A stretch of 64,000 nucleotides of DNA from JANQPX01 sp039197065 (GCA_039197065.1 JBCCUL010000026.1:1-64000), one strand, 5' to 3'; shown: positions 52,676-61,738, counted from the first letter of the stretch. Translations and numbers: made by a program. The notes: generated by a model from the sequence alone, not told the origin.

Positions 52676-52931
52676 CACGCTCTCCCTCTCCGTCTGTTTG
52701 ACGGATTTTTGCAAAGAAGCCATCCCATGCGACTACCGTAAAACCGTGACACGCAAAAGACCACTGCCGACGATGCATCGAGGTGCTGCCCGCGTGGGCA
52801 GGCCTCCGACGTGCCGCTGGCGGAATGAACGTCTTTCCAGGCTCCGCTCACAATTTCAGCAGCGTTGACTGGCCATTGAGCTTCGTGTCTCTAGCTCAGA
52901 GACAGACCCACAACAAAGGTGATCATAACCA

Positions 52932-53582
52932 GTGACGGAAATCTGCCTCAGCAGCAGGCCAAGCTGGATTTATCTGCTGCGAGAGTTCTATGAGGTCTAT
53001 CGCTATCTGCCATCGGGCGGCAGCTCCCTGATCAGAGCGCACCAGAAGGCCGTGCGCGAAGCGATCAGCCGCGTGATGACCGCAAATGCGGTCCTGGAAC
53101 TCGGCGAACGGATCGACAAATCGGTGACCGCTCATTTCCGGCGCGCGCTCGACGAGGGACGCAGAGAGCGTCACGCCGACATGATCAGATCGATCGATGT
53201 CATCAGCGATCATCTGAACTGGCAATATGGCTATGAGAAGGTGCCGCGCGGGCTCAAAGACAAGTATGCCTATGCCGAGCTTTGCGCACCCTCAGGGCCG
53301 ATCGTTTCCGAAGAGGTCATTCTCGGGCTGGTTCTGTTCGCGCCCGCCTGCACCTATCCGGCACATGCTCATGACGGCATCACCGAAAGCTATATCTGCC
53401 TCTCCGGCGCCGTCTCCGAAAATCACCAGGGCGTTTATGCGCCCGGGTCCCTGATCTTCAATCCACCCAACCAGCACCATCGCATCACAGTATCCGACCG
53501 CGAGCCCGCACTGATGGCTTACGCATGGATCGGTCCGCGCGAGAAGCTGCTGAACCAGAAAATGGTGTTCAGCCGCCGCTGA
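52932..53582 (+). CDS. dddL: DMSP lyase, DddL type
   Basis: 216 residues. The C-terminal cupin barrel carries metal ligands H145 and H147 in Y-P-A-H-A-H-D-G, E152 and Y154 in E-S-Y-I-C-L-S-G, and H182/H183 in Q-H-H-R-I-T, followed by A-Y-A-W-I-G-P. This is the DddL pattern, including V-Y-A-P-G-S-L-I-F-N. DddL cleaves dimethylsulfoniopropionate to dimethyl sulfide and acrylate. GTG start at 52932 with AGGTGA upstream. No DMSP transporter or acrylate genes adjoin; the neighbour is the divergent ugp importer. Other cupin families are less likely. Confidence 0.82.
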   Translation: MTEICLSSRPSWIYLLREFYEVYRYLPSGGSSLIRAHQKAVREAISRVMTANAVLELGERIDKSVTAHFRRALDEGRRERHADMIRSIDVISDHLNWQYGYEKVPRGLKDKYAYAELCAPSGPIVSEEVILGLVLFAPACTYPAHAHDGITESYICLSGAVSENHQGVYAPGSLIFNPPNQHHRITVSDREPALMAYAWIGPREKLLNQKMVFSRR

Positions 53583-53584
53583 GA

Positions 53585-53602
53585 CGACGTTCGGACGTCG
53601 GG
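53585..53602 (+). terminator. weak terminator-like hairpin after dddL
   Basis: CGACGT-TCGG-ACGTCG directly after the dddL stop; no T run, so a weak or factor-dependent terminator. Confidence 0.4.
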
Positions 53603-53634
53603 AGGGAACGCTCGGAGGGCACCGCGCCGCGGCT

Positions 53635-54150
53635 TCAGACCTCGTAGGTCAGAATGCTGCGCACGTCTCCGCCCACCGTCTCGCGTCCTTTGAGCCAGAT
53701 CAGCTCGATCAGGCAGAGCGTGCCGACAACCTCGGCGCCGATATTCTCGAGCAGTGTCTTGGTCGCACCCGCCGTGCCGCCGGTCGCCAGCAGGTCGTCG
53801 ACGATCAGCACCCGGTTGCCGGGCTGGATGAAGCCCTCCGAGATCTCGATCGTGTCGGTGCCATATTCGAGATCGTAGGTGTGGTTGATCACGGCACCCG
53901 GCAGCTTGCCCTGCTTGCGCACAAGCACCAGGCCGATCTTGGAGACCGCAGCGAGCGGGGCGCCGAAGAGAAAGCCGCGGCTCTCGATGGCGACGATGTG
54001 ATCCGGCTTGGTGTCCTCGACGACCTTGTGCAGCTTGTCGAGAGCGTGGGCGAAGGCCTCGCCGTTCATCAACAGGGTGGTGATATCGTAAAACAGAATT
54101 CCCGGCTGCGGAAAGTCGGGAATCGTGCGGATGTGGGCTTTCAGGTCCAT
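53635..54150 (-). CDS. apt: adenine phosphoribosyltransferase
   Basis: 171-residue type I phosphoribosyltransferase converting adenine and PRPP to AMP. Seen are F-P-Q-P-G-I-L-F-Y-D-I-T-T-L near residue 13, E-S-R-G-F-L-F-G-A-P near 55, the hood R-K-x-G-K-L-P, and the PRPP loop V-L-I-V-D-D-L-L-A-T-G-G-T-A near 116-129. It is the last gene of a run encoding a nucleoside-type ABC transporter, so uptake and salvage are linked. Confidence 0.95.
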   Translation of the reverse strand: MDLKAHIRTIPDFPQPGILFYDITTLLMNGEAFAHALDKLHKVVEDTKPDHIVAIESRGFLFGAPLAAVSKIGLVLVRKQGKLPGAVINHTYDLEYGTDTIEISEGFIQPGNRVLIVDDLLATGGTAGATKTLLENIGAEVVGTLCLIELIWLKGRETVGGDVRSILTYEV

Positions 54151-54185
54151 GGTCAGACGCTCTTTCCGTTTGCGTTCCTTGCAGT

Positions 54186-55136
54186 TTAAACTCTGTCGCC
54201 GCGCCGGAAAGGCTGCAGCAGCGCTTTGGGGTATTCTGCCCTTCTCGCCATCACGATCATCGCCAGAATGGACAGTAGATAGGGCAGCATCAGGAAGAAC
54301 TGATACGGGATGATGGCGCCGGCGCTTTGCTGGGCGCGCACCTGTAGGGCTTCGAGGCCGGCGAAGATCAGCGCGCCGAGCAGGGCCTTGCCGGGACGCC
54401 AGGAGGCGAAGATGACCAGCGCCACGCAGATCCAGCCGCGGCCGTTGATCATGTTGAAATAGAAGGCGTCGAACCAGGACATGGTGATGAACGCGCCGCC
54501 GATGGCCATCAGACCGCTGCCCACCATGACGGCTCCGGTACGGATCGCCAGCACGTTGAGGCCCTGGGCTTCCACAGCGACCGGGTTCTCGCCAGCCATG
54601 CGCACGGCGAGACCAAGTGGTGTGCGGAAAAGCACGTACCAGACCGTCGGCACCGTGAGGAAGGCCAGGTAAGTGAGCGGGGATTGGGTGAAGAGCGCCT
54701 CGCCGACGATCGGCAGATCCGAGAGCAAGGGAATGGGCACTGCCTTGAAGGGCTCAATCTTGGGAGGCGTGGTCGCATCGGGCAGCAGCATACGGTAGAC
54801 GAAATAGCTAAGCGACGCCGCCGCCATCGTGATCCCGATCCCGGTGACATGCTGCGAGAGGCCGAGATGCACGGTGAAGAGCGCGTGCAGGAGCCCGAAG
54901 ATCATGCCCATGGCTGCTGCGAACAGGACCCCGTCCCAGAGGCCGCCGCCCTGATAAACCCACATCCAGCCGGACATGGCGCCGACGGTCATGATCCCCT
55001 CGATGCCGAGGTTCAACACCCCTGCCCGCTCGCAGATCAGCTCGCCGAGCGTGCCGAAGATGAGCGGGCTCATGATGCGCACGGTCGCGGCCCAGAAGCC
55101 GGCGGTGAGGAGGATGTCCAGGATCTCGCCCATCAC
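54186..55136 (-). CDS. ABC permease, nucleoside/BMP type (second subunit)
   Basis: 316-residue BPD_transp_2-family permease, about nine helices; N-terminal E-R-A-G-V-L-N-L-G-I-E-G near residue 39 is the hallmark of the YufQ/NupC-type nucleoside permeases. Overlaps the upstream permease gene by 4 bp. Works with the neighbouring permease, the double ATPase and the BMP binding protein to import purine nucleosides or bases. Confidence 0.9.
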   Translation of the reverse strand: MMGEILDILLTAGFWAATVRIMSPLIFGTLGELICERAGVLNLGIEGIMTVGAMSGWMWVYQGGGLWDGVLFAAAMGMIFGLLHALFTVHLGLSQHVTGIGITMAAASLSYFVYRMLLPDATTPPKIEPFKAVPIPLLSDLPIVGEALFTQSPLTYLAFLTVPTVWYVLFRTPLGLAVRMAGENPVAVEAQGLNVLAIRTGAVMVGSGLMAIGGAFITMSWFDAFYFNMINGRGWICVALVIFASWRPGKALLGALIFAGLEALQVRAQQSAGAIIPYQFFLMLPYLLSILAMIVMARRAEYPKALLQPFRRGDRV

Positions 55137-56185
55137 CCCCTCCAGCGCACGCGGTATTGGGCGAGCATGGCGGCGACCAGCATGGCGAGCACGGAGATGC
55201 CGACCATGACATCGGCGAGATAGGTCGGGATGTTGACGGCGCGGCTCATAGCGTCGGCGCCGACGAACATGGCGGACAGGAAGATCGCTGAGGGCACCAC
55301 CGCGAGGGGGTGAAGCTGGGCGAGCATGGCGACGGCAATGCCGGTGTAGCCGAAGCCCGGCGACAGATCGAGCGTCAGATAGCCCTTGAGCCCGGCGACC
55401 TCGCTCACCCCCGCCATGCCGGCAAGGCCGCCCGAGATCATCGCGGTGACGATGATCGTGCGGCCAACGGGGATGCCGGCGAACTCGGCGGCTTTCGCGT
55501 TGTGGCCGACGGCGCGGATCTCGAAGCCCTTAACGGTCGTGCGCATCATCACGAAGACAAGGACCGCCGCCGCCAGGGCGATGATCAGGCCGAGATGCAA
55601 ACGCCCCTTGGCGAGCAGCGGCGGCAGCACGCCCTCATCGATGATCGAGGCGGCCTGCGGCCAGCCCAGGGCCATCGGGTCCTTCCAGGGCCCCTCGATC
55701 AGATAGCCGACCAGAAGGATGACGACGAAGTTGAGAAGCAGCGTGGTAACGACTTCGTCGACATTGAGGCGGGTCTTCAGGAGGACCGGAACGATCAGGA
55801 GGGCGCCGCCGGCAAGCGCGCCTGCGATCATAAGGAACGGGATCATCAGAACGGGTGGCAAGGTGAGCAGGCCGGTGCCGAAGAAGGTTGCGGCGAGTGC
55901 GCCGGCATAGAGCTGACCCTCGCCGCCGATATTGTAGAACTTTGCGCGAAAAGCGACGGCTGCCGCAAGGCCCGTGAAGATCAGCGGAATGGAACGGGTC
56001 AGTGTTTCGTTCAGCGCAAAGGCGGAACCGAACGCACCTTTGAGGAGAAGCACATAGGCTTCGGGTACCGAGACGCCCGCCCAGAGAATGAGCGCCGAGC
56101 AGAGAAAGAGCGCTGCAGCGACCGCAAAGACCGGCGCAAGCCCGACCCTGAGCCAGGAGACCGTCTCCCTGGGCTCAATCCGCAT
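55133..56185 (-). CDS. ABC permease, nucleoside/BMP type (first subunit)
   Basis: 350-residue BPD_transp_2-family permease with about ten helices; F-Y-N-I-G-G-E-G-Q-L near residue 90 and T-T-L-L-L-N-F near 165 match YufP-like subunits. Start at 56185 (M-R-I-E-P), inside the last codons of the ATPase gene (11-bp overlap); 22 further upstream codons are open but lie in the ATPase gene. Confidence 0.9.
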   Translation of the reverse strand: MRIEPRETVSWLRVGLAPVFAVAAALFLCSALILWAGVSVPEAYVLLLKGAFGSAFALNETLTRSIPLIFTGLAAAVAFRAKFYNIGGEGQLYAGALAATFFGTGLLTLPPVLMIPFLMIAGALAGGALLIVPVLLKTRLNVDEVVTTLLLNFVVILLVGYLIEGPWKDPMALGWPQAASIIDEGVLPPLLAKGRLHLGLIIALAAAVLVFVMMRTTVKGFEIRAVGHNAKAAEFAGIPVGRTIIVTAMISGGLAGMAGVSEVAGLKGYLTLDLSPGFGYTGIAVAMLAQLHPLAVVPSAIFLSAMFVGADAMSRAVNIPTYLADVMVGISVLAMLVAAMLAQYRVRWRG

Positions 56186-57716
56186 GGCCGGCTCCGACAA
56201 GTCCAGCCTCGACGCGCCCTGTCGCGCGCTGCGCCGACATTTGGAGGCCAAGGTCGGCGATGGTCCATTCAGCGGTCGGGCGGAGGTCGCTCAAACGGCC
56301 GTCCCGGATGACGGCGAGACGATCGGTGAACGCCATCAGCTCATCGAGATCCTCGGACATCAGGAGGATGGCGGCGCCGCGCTCGCGGGCCTCGAGCAGC
56401 TGACTTTGCACATAGGCGATGGCGCCCTCGTCCAGACCGCGGATCGGCTGGTTCGCGAGGATGAAAGCGGGCTCCGGCGAAAGAGCGCGGGCCAGGATGA
56501 GCTTTTGCATATTGCCGCCCGAAAGCAGCCGGGTCTCGGCCGACGCCCCCTTGCAGCGGATATCGAACGCTTCGATCAGCCGGTCGGCACGGCTGAGCGC
56601 GGCTTTTCGATCGATGAAGCCGGCGCGGCTGATGGCGGGATTTCGAAGGTCCTCGCTCGCGAGATTCTCCCAGACCGCCATCTCGCCGACCACGCCGCTC
56701 GCCTGCCGGTCCTCGGGAATGCGGCCGACGCCACGCTCCACCAGGTGACGGGGGGACACGCCCCTGATGCTTTGCCCCAGGTGCTCGACCTTGCCTTCGA
56801 AATCCGGCCGCAGCCCGGAGAGCACATCGGCCAGGGCTGACTGACCGTTGCCGGCAACACCGGCAATGCCGACGATCTCATAGGCCCGCACATTCAGGTC
56901 AACTTGGTCAAGAAGCAGACGCCCATCGTCACTTTTAAGGATTAGGCCTTCGACGTCCAAAACCGCGTCGCCGGCGGCGACCCGGTCGAGGGCGGGCCGT
57001 TCGACCTCGCGGCCGACCATCATCTCGGCAAGCCTGCGGCGATCGGCGGCCTCGGTCTCGACGATGCCGACCAGTTTTCCAGCGCGGAGCACGGCAACCC
57101 GATCGCTGATCGCGAGGATCTCGTGAAGCTTGTGCGAAATGAAAATGACGGCGAGGCCATCGGCGGTCAGCGCCTTCAGGGTTCGGAACAGCTGCTCCGT
57201 CTCTCCAGGCGTCAAAACGGCCGTCGGCTCATCCAGAATAAGGACGCGGCTGTCCCGATAGAGCGCTTTTAGAATCTCGACGCGCTGACGCTCACCCACT
57301 GATAGCGAGCGGACCGGCGCATCCGGATCGACGGCAAGGCCGAAGGTCTCGACGAGGCCAGCGATTTTCCGTTTCGCGCCAGTCTTGTCCTGACGCAGGG
57401 ACCAGAGGCTTTCCGTACCGAGCGTGATGTTTTCGAGAACGGTGAGGTTGTCGGCGAGCGTGAAATGCTGATGCACCATGCCGATGCCCGCCTTGATCGC
57501 GGCATCGGTGGAGCCACCCGGCAATGGTCGACCATCGACCTCGACGACGCCCTCATCGGCCTGGTAATGGCCAAAGAGGATGTTCATCAGCGTGGTCTTA
57601 CCGGCGCCATTCTCACCGAGCAAGGCGAGGACCTCGCCGGGTTCGACGTCGAATGAGATGCCATCGTTCGCAGCAAGCGTCCCGAAACGCTTGGTTACGT
57701 TCCTAAAGGTCAGCAT
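56175..57716 (-). CDS. duplicated ABC ATPase of a nucleoside importer
   Basis: 513 residues, two ABC domains. Domain 1 is canonical: Walker A G-E-N-G-A-G-K-T-T near 35, signature L-S-V-G-E-R-Q near 139, Walker B L-I-L-D-E-P-T. Domain 2 (about 255-490) is degenerate: A-G-V-A-G-N-G-Q-S-A for Walker A and L-A-N-Q-P-I-R-G-L-D for Walker B, with L-L-S-G-G-N-M-Q-K intact, as usual in nucleoside and ribose-type importers. Energises the two permeases encoded downstream. Confidence 0.93.
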   Translation of the reverse strand: MLTFRNVTKRFGTLAANDGISFDVEPGEVLALLGENGAGKTTLMNILFGHYQADEGVVEVDGRPLPGGSTDAAIKAGIGMVHQHFTLADNLTVLENITLGTESLWSLRQDKTGAKRKIAGLVETFGLAVDPDAPVRSLSVGERQRVEILKALYRDSRVLILDEPTAVLTPGETEQLFRTLKALTADGLAVIFISHKLHEILAISDRVAVLRAGKLVGIVETEAADRRRLAEMMVGREVERPALDRVAAGDAVLDVEGLILKSDDGRLLLDQVDLNVRAYEIVGIAGVAGNGQSALADVLSGLRPDFEGKVEHLGQSIRGVSPRHLVERGVGRIPEDRQASGVVGEMAVWENLASEDLRNPAISRAGFIDRKAALSRADRLIEAFDIRCKGASAETRLLSGGNMQKLILARALSPEPAFILANQPIRGLDEGAIAYVQSQLLEARERGAAILLMSEDLDELMAFTDRLAVIRDGRLSDLRPTAEWTIADLGLQMSAQRATGRVEAGLVGAGHAD

Positions 57717-57817
57717 CGACGTTCACGGCATGGCCGCCCCGACCTGCTTTCACGCCGGCCATCACGCAGCTAGGAATAGGCCTGTTGCATGAAGCGTCCG
57801 CGATCTCGGGAGCGTTT

Positions 57818-58420
57818 ATGAAGAAGGTTCCTTTTTCGATTGTCGACGGTTTTCCGGAATCCCAGCGAGATCTCGTCGTCCGCCTGTTCTGGCAGGCATT
57901 CAGGCAAAAGCTGAACCAGGTGATGCAACCGGAAACGAAAGCCCAGGCCTTTCTCCGGCGCGTGGCCGATCCTACCCATGCGGTTTCGGCCCTGTCGCCG
58001 GACGGCAGCGTCATCGGTATCGCCGGGTTCAAGACGGCGAACGGTGCGTTCATCGGCGGTGGCCTCGGCGACATGTGCGCGGTCTATGGGATCGTCGGCG
58101 GCTTCTGGCGGGGTCTCCTGCTGTCATTGCTCGAACGTCCTCTGCAGGCGGAAACCCTGTTGATGGACGGTATCTTCGTGGGCAACGATGCGCGCGGCCA
58201 AGGCGTCGGCACCAGCTTGCTCACGGCCATCAAGGAGCGTGCGGTCGCCCGCGGATGCTCTCACGTCAGGCTCGACGTCATCGACAACAATCCACGAGCC
58301 CGCAGGCTCTACGAGCAACAGGGTTTCGTTGCCGAGGAGACGATCGAGATGGGCCCGCTGCTTCGCAGGCTCTTCCGGTTTCGACGGGCGACGACGATGA
58401 TCTGGACCAAGACTGGTTGA
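57818..58420 (+). CDS. GNAT-family N-acetyltransferase
   Basis: 200 residues. The acetyl-CoA site is G-N-D-A-R-G-Q-G-V-G-T-S-L-L near 128-141 (R/Q-x-x-G-x-G/A motif), followed by V-R-L-D-V-I-D-N-N-P-R-A-R-R-L-Y-E-Q-Q-G-F, the typical beta5-alpha4 segment. Acceptor unknown. Oriented against, and sitting inside, the run of transporter genes between the BMP binding protein and its ATPase. ATG at 57818 chosen for the GGGAG 6 nt upstream; an ATG at 57788 is an alternative. Confidence 0.85.
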   Translation: MKKVPFSIVDGFPESQRDLVVRLFWQAFRQKLNQVMQPETKAQAFLRRVADPTHAVSALSPDGSVIGIAGFKTANGAFIGGGLGDMCAVYGIVGGFWRGLLLSLLERPLQAETLLMDGIFVGNDARGQGVGTSLLTAIKERAVARGCSHVRLDVIDNNPRARRLYEQQGFVAEETIEMGPLLRRLFRFRRATTMIWTKTG

Positions 58421-58475
58421 CGAGTAAGCCCGATACCCGACCATCGCCATATCGCTCTCCCGCCGCGTTCGGGCC

Positions 58476-59477
58476 TCAGAATGTCGAGGTCGGTTCTTCG
58501 TCGTTGATCTCGACCACGAAGTCGCCGGCGAGGATCTGCTCCTTCAGCTCCTCGACCTTAGCCTTGGCATCGGCCGGAATGCGGTCCTCGAACTCGTAAT
58601 AGGGGGCTAGTGAGGCGCCGCCCTTTTGCATCATGGTCCATTCCTTGTAGTTCTCGGCGGCAAAGGTGCCGTCCTTGACCCGGGAAATGGCATGCGCGAT
58701 CGCCTCTTCCATATGCCAGAGTGCGGAGGTGACGACGACGTCGGTGCCGTTTTCCTCCTTGTTCATGTCGTTGACATTGCCAAAGGCGATCAGGCCCTTT
58801 TCGCGGGCTGCGTCGACCACGCCGGCGCGCTCGGCATAGAGCACGTCGACGCCCGCTTCGATCTGAGCGAACGCCGCCTCCTTGGCCTTGGGCGGGTCAT
58901 ACCAGGAACCGATGAACGTGACCTTGACTTCGATATCGGGGTTCACGGACTTGGCGCCGTTGATGAAGGCGTGGAACAGACGGTTTACCTCGCCGATCGG
59001 GTAGCCGCCGACCATACCGAGATTGTTGGTCTCGGTCATGGAGCCTGCGAGGATACCCATCAGGTAGCAGGGCTCGTGGATGTAATTGTCGAACACCGCG
59101 AAGTTCGTGCCGTGGGGTTCGAAGGGATCACCCATCAGGAACGCGATGTCGGGATATTCGTCCGCCACCTTGCGGGCTTCCTTGGAAATGCCGAAGGCTT
59201 CGCCGACGATCAGCTGCACGCCGCTTTCGCAATATTCGCGAAGAACGCGGATGTAGTCGGTGTTGGCGACCTTCTCGGAGAAGACATACTCGATCTCGCC
59301 GCGCTCGACCGCCGCGGTCAGCCCCTGATGCAGGCGCGCGTCCCATTTTTGCTGGATCGGCTGGGTGTAGATGCCGGCGACCTTGAGGGTGTCGGCGCGT
59401 GCGGGCATGGCGCCTAGACCGAGCACGCCAACGCCCGCAGCCGTGGTGAGATTGAATCCGCGTCGGGTAAGCTTCAT
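58476..59477 (-). CDS. BMP-family ABC substrate-binding protein
   Basis: 333-residue Bmp/PnrA-type binding protein for purine nucleosides or related bases. Signal sequence resembles a Tat leader (T-R-R-G-F-N-L near 4-10) and ends A-R-A near 28. Family marks are V-A-G-I-Y-T-Q-P-I-Q near 33, E-A-F-G and G-D-P-F, and G-M-V-G-G-Y-P-I-G near 155. Serves the transporter encoded downstream past the GNAT gene. Confidence 0.92.
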   Translation of the reverse strand: MKLTRRGFNLTTAAGVGVLGLGAMPARADTLKVAGIYTQPIQQKWDARLHQGLTAAVERGEIEYVFSEKVANTDYIRVLREYCESGVQLIVGEAFGISKEARKVADEYPDIAFLMGDPFEPHGTNFAVFDNYIHEPCYLMGILAGSMTETNNLGMVGGYPIGEVNRLFHAFINGAKSVNPDIEVKVTFIGSWYDPPKAKEAAFAQIEAGVDVLYAERAGVVDAAREKGLIAFGNVNDMNKEENGTDVVVTSALWHMEEAIAHAISRVKDGTFAAENYKEWTMMQKGGASLAPYYEFEDRIPADAKAKVEELKEQILAGDFVVEINDEEPTSTF

Positions 59478-59737
59478 GGCATGTCACTCCCTGGACAACG
59501 TTCTGTTCAGCCTTGCCAGGAATTACGCACCGATCCTGCGCATATCGTCAAGCGGCCAGGCGTGGAACGACCCCTCGAACTTTGGGAGACATCCGGTCGC
59601 ACGATCTATGGCTGCCCCTCTGACCAGATGGCCGCTTACCGAAACAAAACTTACCGCCGACATGAAGGCGTTGCCTTGCCGGTCAAGGCACCCAACACCT
59701 CAACTCATAGAAATGAACAGTCAGCCCAGCTCGCCAA
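59478..59737. other. intergenic region upstream of the BMP gene
   Basis: Should hold the promoter of the nucleoside transporter run. Apart from CCTTGCCGGTCAAGG-type imperfect symmetry near 59674-59688 I see nothing distinctive. Confidence 0.4.
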
Positions 59738-59813
59738 GTCTGCCGGCATACCTTCTCATGAAATGCACGTTTAGCGTCGGCGTCCAAACGTCAATGAGGT
59801 GGCCATGCCACTA
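59738..59813 (-). repeat. stop-codon palindromic repeat, copy I (long form)
   Basis: Minus strand: the G of the stop TAG is the first base of GTGGCATGGCCAC (59811-59799), then CTCATTGACG, CGACGCTAAACGTGC and GGTATGCCGGCAG (59752-59740). Shares both right-hand blocks with copy D. Confidence 0.75.
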
Positions 59814-60653
59814 GCGCCTGGTTTGCATGAAGCCGCGGCCGGGGTCGTAGCCATAGATGGCGATGGCCAGGAAGAGGAGCGTGCAGCCTAGTGTAATTGC
59901 GGTGGAGAGAAGATCGAATTGGCCGTGAAGGGCGAAGCGGATCATCTCGACGGCGTGGGTAAAGGGATTGACGGAGCAGATCTGCCAGAGGAGGACGCTG
60001 CTCTCGCGCACGCGCCAGAGCGGATAGAGGGCGGAGGATGCGAAGAACATCGGGAAGATCACGAAGTTCATCACGCCGGCGAAGTTCTCGAGCTGTTTGA
60101 TCACCGATGAAAGAAGAAGACCGAGCGCTCCGAGCATGAAACCTGCGAGCAGGAGGGCGGGCAGCACGGTGATATAGCCGTAGAGCGGCGGTTCCACTTC
60201 CCAGAACCAGGCGATCAAGAGGAAGACGTAGACCTGAACGACGGCGACGATCACGCCTGCCATGAGCTTGCAGATCAGGAGATACCAGCGCGGCAGCGGG
60301 CTCACCAGGAGGACGCGCATCGAGCCCATTTCGCGGTCATAGACCATGGAGAGAGAGCTTTGCATGCCGGCGAACAGGAGGATCATGCCGCAAAGACCGG
60401 GGGTGATATACACCTCGTAGAGGACGTAGGTCACATAGGGCGGCTGGATGGAAACGCCGAGCACGGTGCGAAAACCGGCGGCGAAGATGAAGAGCCAGAC
60501 CAGGGGGCGCACCAGGGCTGCGATGAAGCGTCCGCGCTGCTGCACGAAGCGCAAACTCTCGCGCCGAATAATGACATCAGCCGCTCTGAGAAAGTTTGTG
60601 GCGCGGCCACGTCGCTGACTTGCCTCAGACTCTGCTGACATGATGTCGTTCAC
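59811..60653 (-). CDS. ABC-2 type permease (PQQ/alcohol-associated type)
   Basis: 280-residue ABC-2 permease with six helices. V-R-P-L-V-W-L-F-I-F-A-A-G-F near 49, P-P-Y-V-T-Y-V-L-Y and Y-D-R-E-M-G-S-M-R-V-L-L-V-S-P-L-P near 104 are as in permeases linked to PQQ-dependent alcohol oxidation (PedC-type exporters). Substrate unknown; no quinoprotein dehydrogenase gene is in view. Start overlaps the ATPase stop by 4 bp. Codons 15-18 or so are formed by a palindromic repeat, and another copy starts at its stop. Confidence 0.85.
   Translation of the reverse strand: MNDIMSAESEASQRRGRATNFLRAADVIIRRESLRFVQQRGRFIAALVRPLVWLFIFAAGFRTVLGVSIQPPYVTYVLYEVYITPGLCGMILLFAGMQSSLSMVYDREMGSMRVLLVSPLPRWYLLICKLMAGVIVAVVQVYVFLLIAWFWEVEPPLYGYITVLPALLLAGFMLGALGLLLSSVIKQLENFAGVMNFVIFPMFFASSALYPLWRVRESSVLLWQICSVNPFTHAVEMIRFALHGQFDLLSTAITLGCTLLFLAIAIYGYDPGRGFMQTRR
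60598..60625 (+). repeat. palindromic repeat, copy J (inside permease N-terminus)
   Basis: GTGGCGCGGCCAC (60598-60610) followed by GTCGCTGACTTGCC, on the strand opposite the gene, encoding part of its cytoplasmic N-terminus (R-G-R-A-T). Confidence 0.6.
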
Positions 60654-61402
60654 GCTGGCGCCGGCTCGGCTGCCGGGTCCTTTGTCAGGGTTGTGAAGGC
60701 GTCGCGCAGCGTCTGAGCGCCAGCCTCTTTGCAGACGGTGTGGGCAGCACCTACGGCCTTGATTTCGCCCTGGTGGAGGATGACGATGCTGTCGGCGTCG
60801 CTCGCCTCATCGATCAGATGCGTGGCCCAAAGGACACCGATGCCGTCCTCGTCGCAAAGGCGCCTGACATGGTCGAGGATGGTCTGGCGGGATCCGATGT
60901 CGAGGCCGACGGTGGGCTCGTCCAGGAGGAGCAACTTCGGGCGGTGAATAAGCGCTCGGGCGATCTCGACCCGACGCACCTGGCCGCCTGAGAGTTCCCG
61001 CACCCGGTCGTCGCCGCGCTCGGCAAGATCGAAGCGCTGAAGCTCGGCCTCGGAGCGTTCTTTCGCTTCTGACGACGACAGGCCGTGAAGCCCGCCGTGG
61101 TAGTGAAGATTTTGACGCACGGTGAGGTCGAGATCGACGGCGCGTTGCTGAAAGACGACGCCGAGCCGCGCCAGCGCATTACCGGGATCGGCGCGCATCT
61201 CGACCCCGAAGATTCGGATATGTCCGGTGCGGTTGTTGTAGAGACGGGTGATCAGGTTGAAGAGGGTCGTTTTGCCAGCGCCATTCTGGCCGAGCAAAAT
61301 GGTGAAAGCGCCTGATGCGATGGTGAAGGAGACATTCTTCAGAGCTTGGCGTTGACCGAAGCTGTGGCTGAGATCGTCGATCTCAAGCGCATCACCGCTC
61401 AT
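60650..61402 (-). CDS. ABC transporter ATPase (PQQ/alcohol-associated type)
   Basis: 250-residue ATP-binding subunit. Walker A G-Q-N-G-A-G-K-T-T near 39, signature L-S-G-G-Q-V-R-R-V-E near 137, Walker B L-L-L-L-D-E-P-T near 157, H-loop in W-A-T-H-L. L-A-R-L-G-V-V-F-Q-Q-x-x-V-D-L-D-L-T-V-R-Q-N-L is typical of the PQQ-system ATPase subfamily. Start at 61402 (M-S-G-D-A-L); 31 upstream codons are open but unlike the family. Operon with the downstream permease. Confidence 0.9.
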   Translation of the reverse strand: MSGDALEIDDLSHSFGQRQALKNVSFTIASGAFTILLGQNGAGKTTLFNLITRLYNNRTGHIRIFGVEMRADPGNALARLGVVFQQRAVDLDLTVRQNLHYHGGLHGLSSSEAKERSEAELQRFDLAERGDDRVRELSGGQVRRVEIARALIHRPKLLLLDEPTVGLDIGSRQTILDHVRRLCDEDGIGVLWATHLIDEASDADSIVILHQGEIKAVGAAHTVCKEAGAQTLRDAFTTLTKDPAAEPAPA

Positions 61403-61738
61403 CCGTCTCCTCCAACAAGAGGATGGACGCCACGCTCCAATTCCCTCTCCGAAACTCGTGAATTTCGCCTGACAACAAAGTGACGTTCCGGGCAAGGACG
61501 GTCAAGCACCGGCAAGGGCGGCCAGTTCGCTGGCATACGGCAACTGATCGGAGCGGCTGATGGGAACACGTGGAAACCCAACAAATGCTCAAATTTTCGG
61601 CAATTTTTTCCTTTCGGGTCAAATTTTCGCCATGAAGAGGCATCATTCCAACGTTTCTGCGGCTGGCACCGTCTTTGCTTCGCTCAAACCCGAAGAACAT
61701 GCCTCAAGCTCTAAGGGGGCGGACTAAGGGAGAGAGCC
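61403..61738. promoter_or_regulatory. divergent control region, exporter and amtB
   Basis: 336 bp without a gene. It holds a sigma-54 promoter for amtB and a 12-bp direct repeat TCAAATTTTCGS at 61589-61600 and 61619-61630, starting 30 bp apart (about three helical turns), a plausible activator-binding pair. Confidence 0.55.
61664..61679 (+). promoter_or_regulatory. sigma-54 (RpoN) promoter of amtB
   Basis: TGGCACCGTCTTTGCT: GG and GC at the exact -24/-12 spacing (10 nt between). Fits TGGCAC-N5-TTGCW and NtrC-type nitrogen control. Confidence 0.75.
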
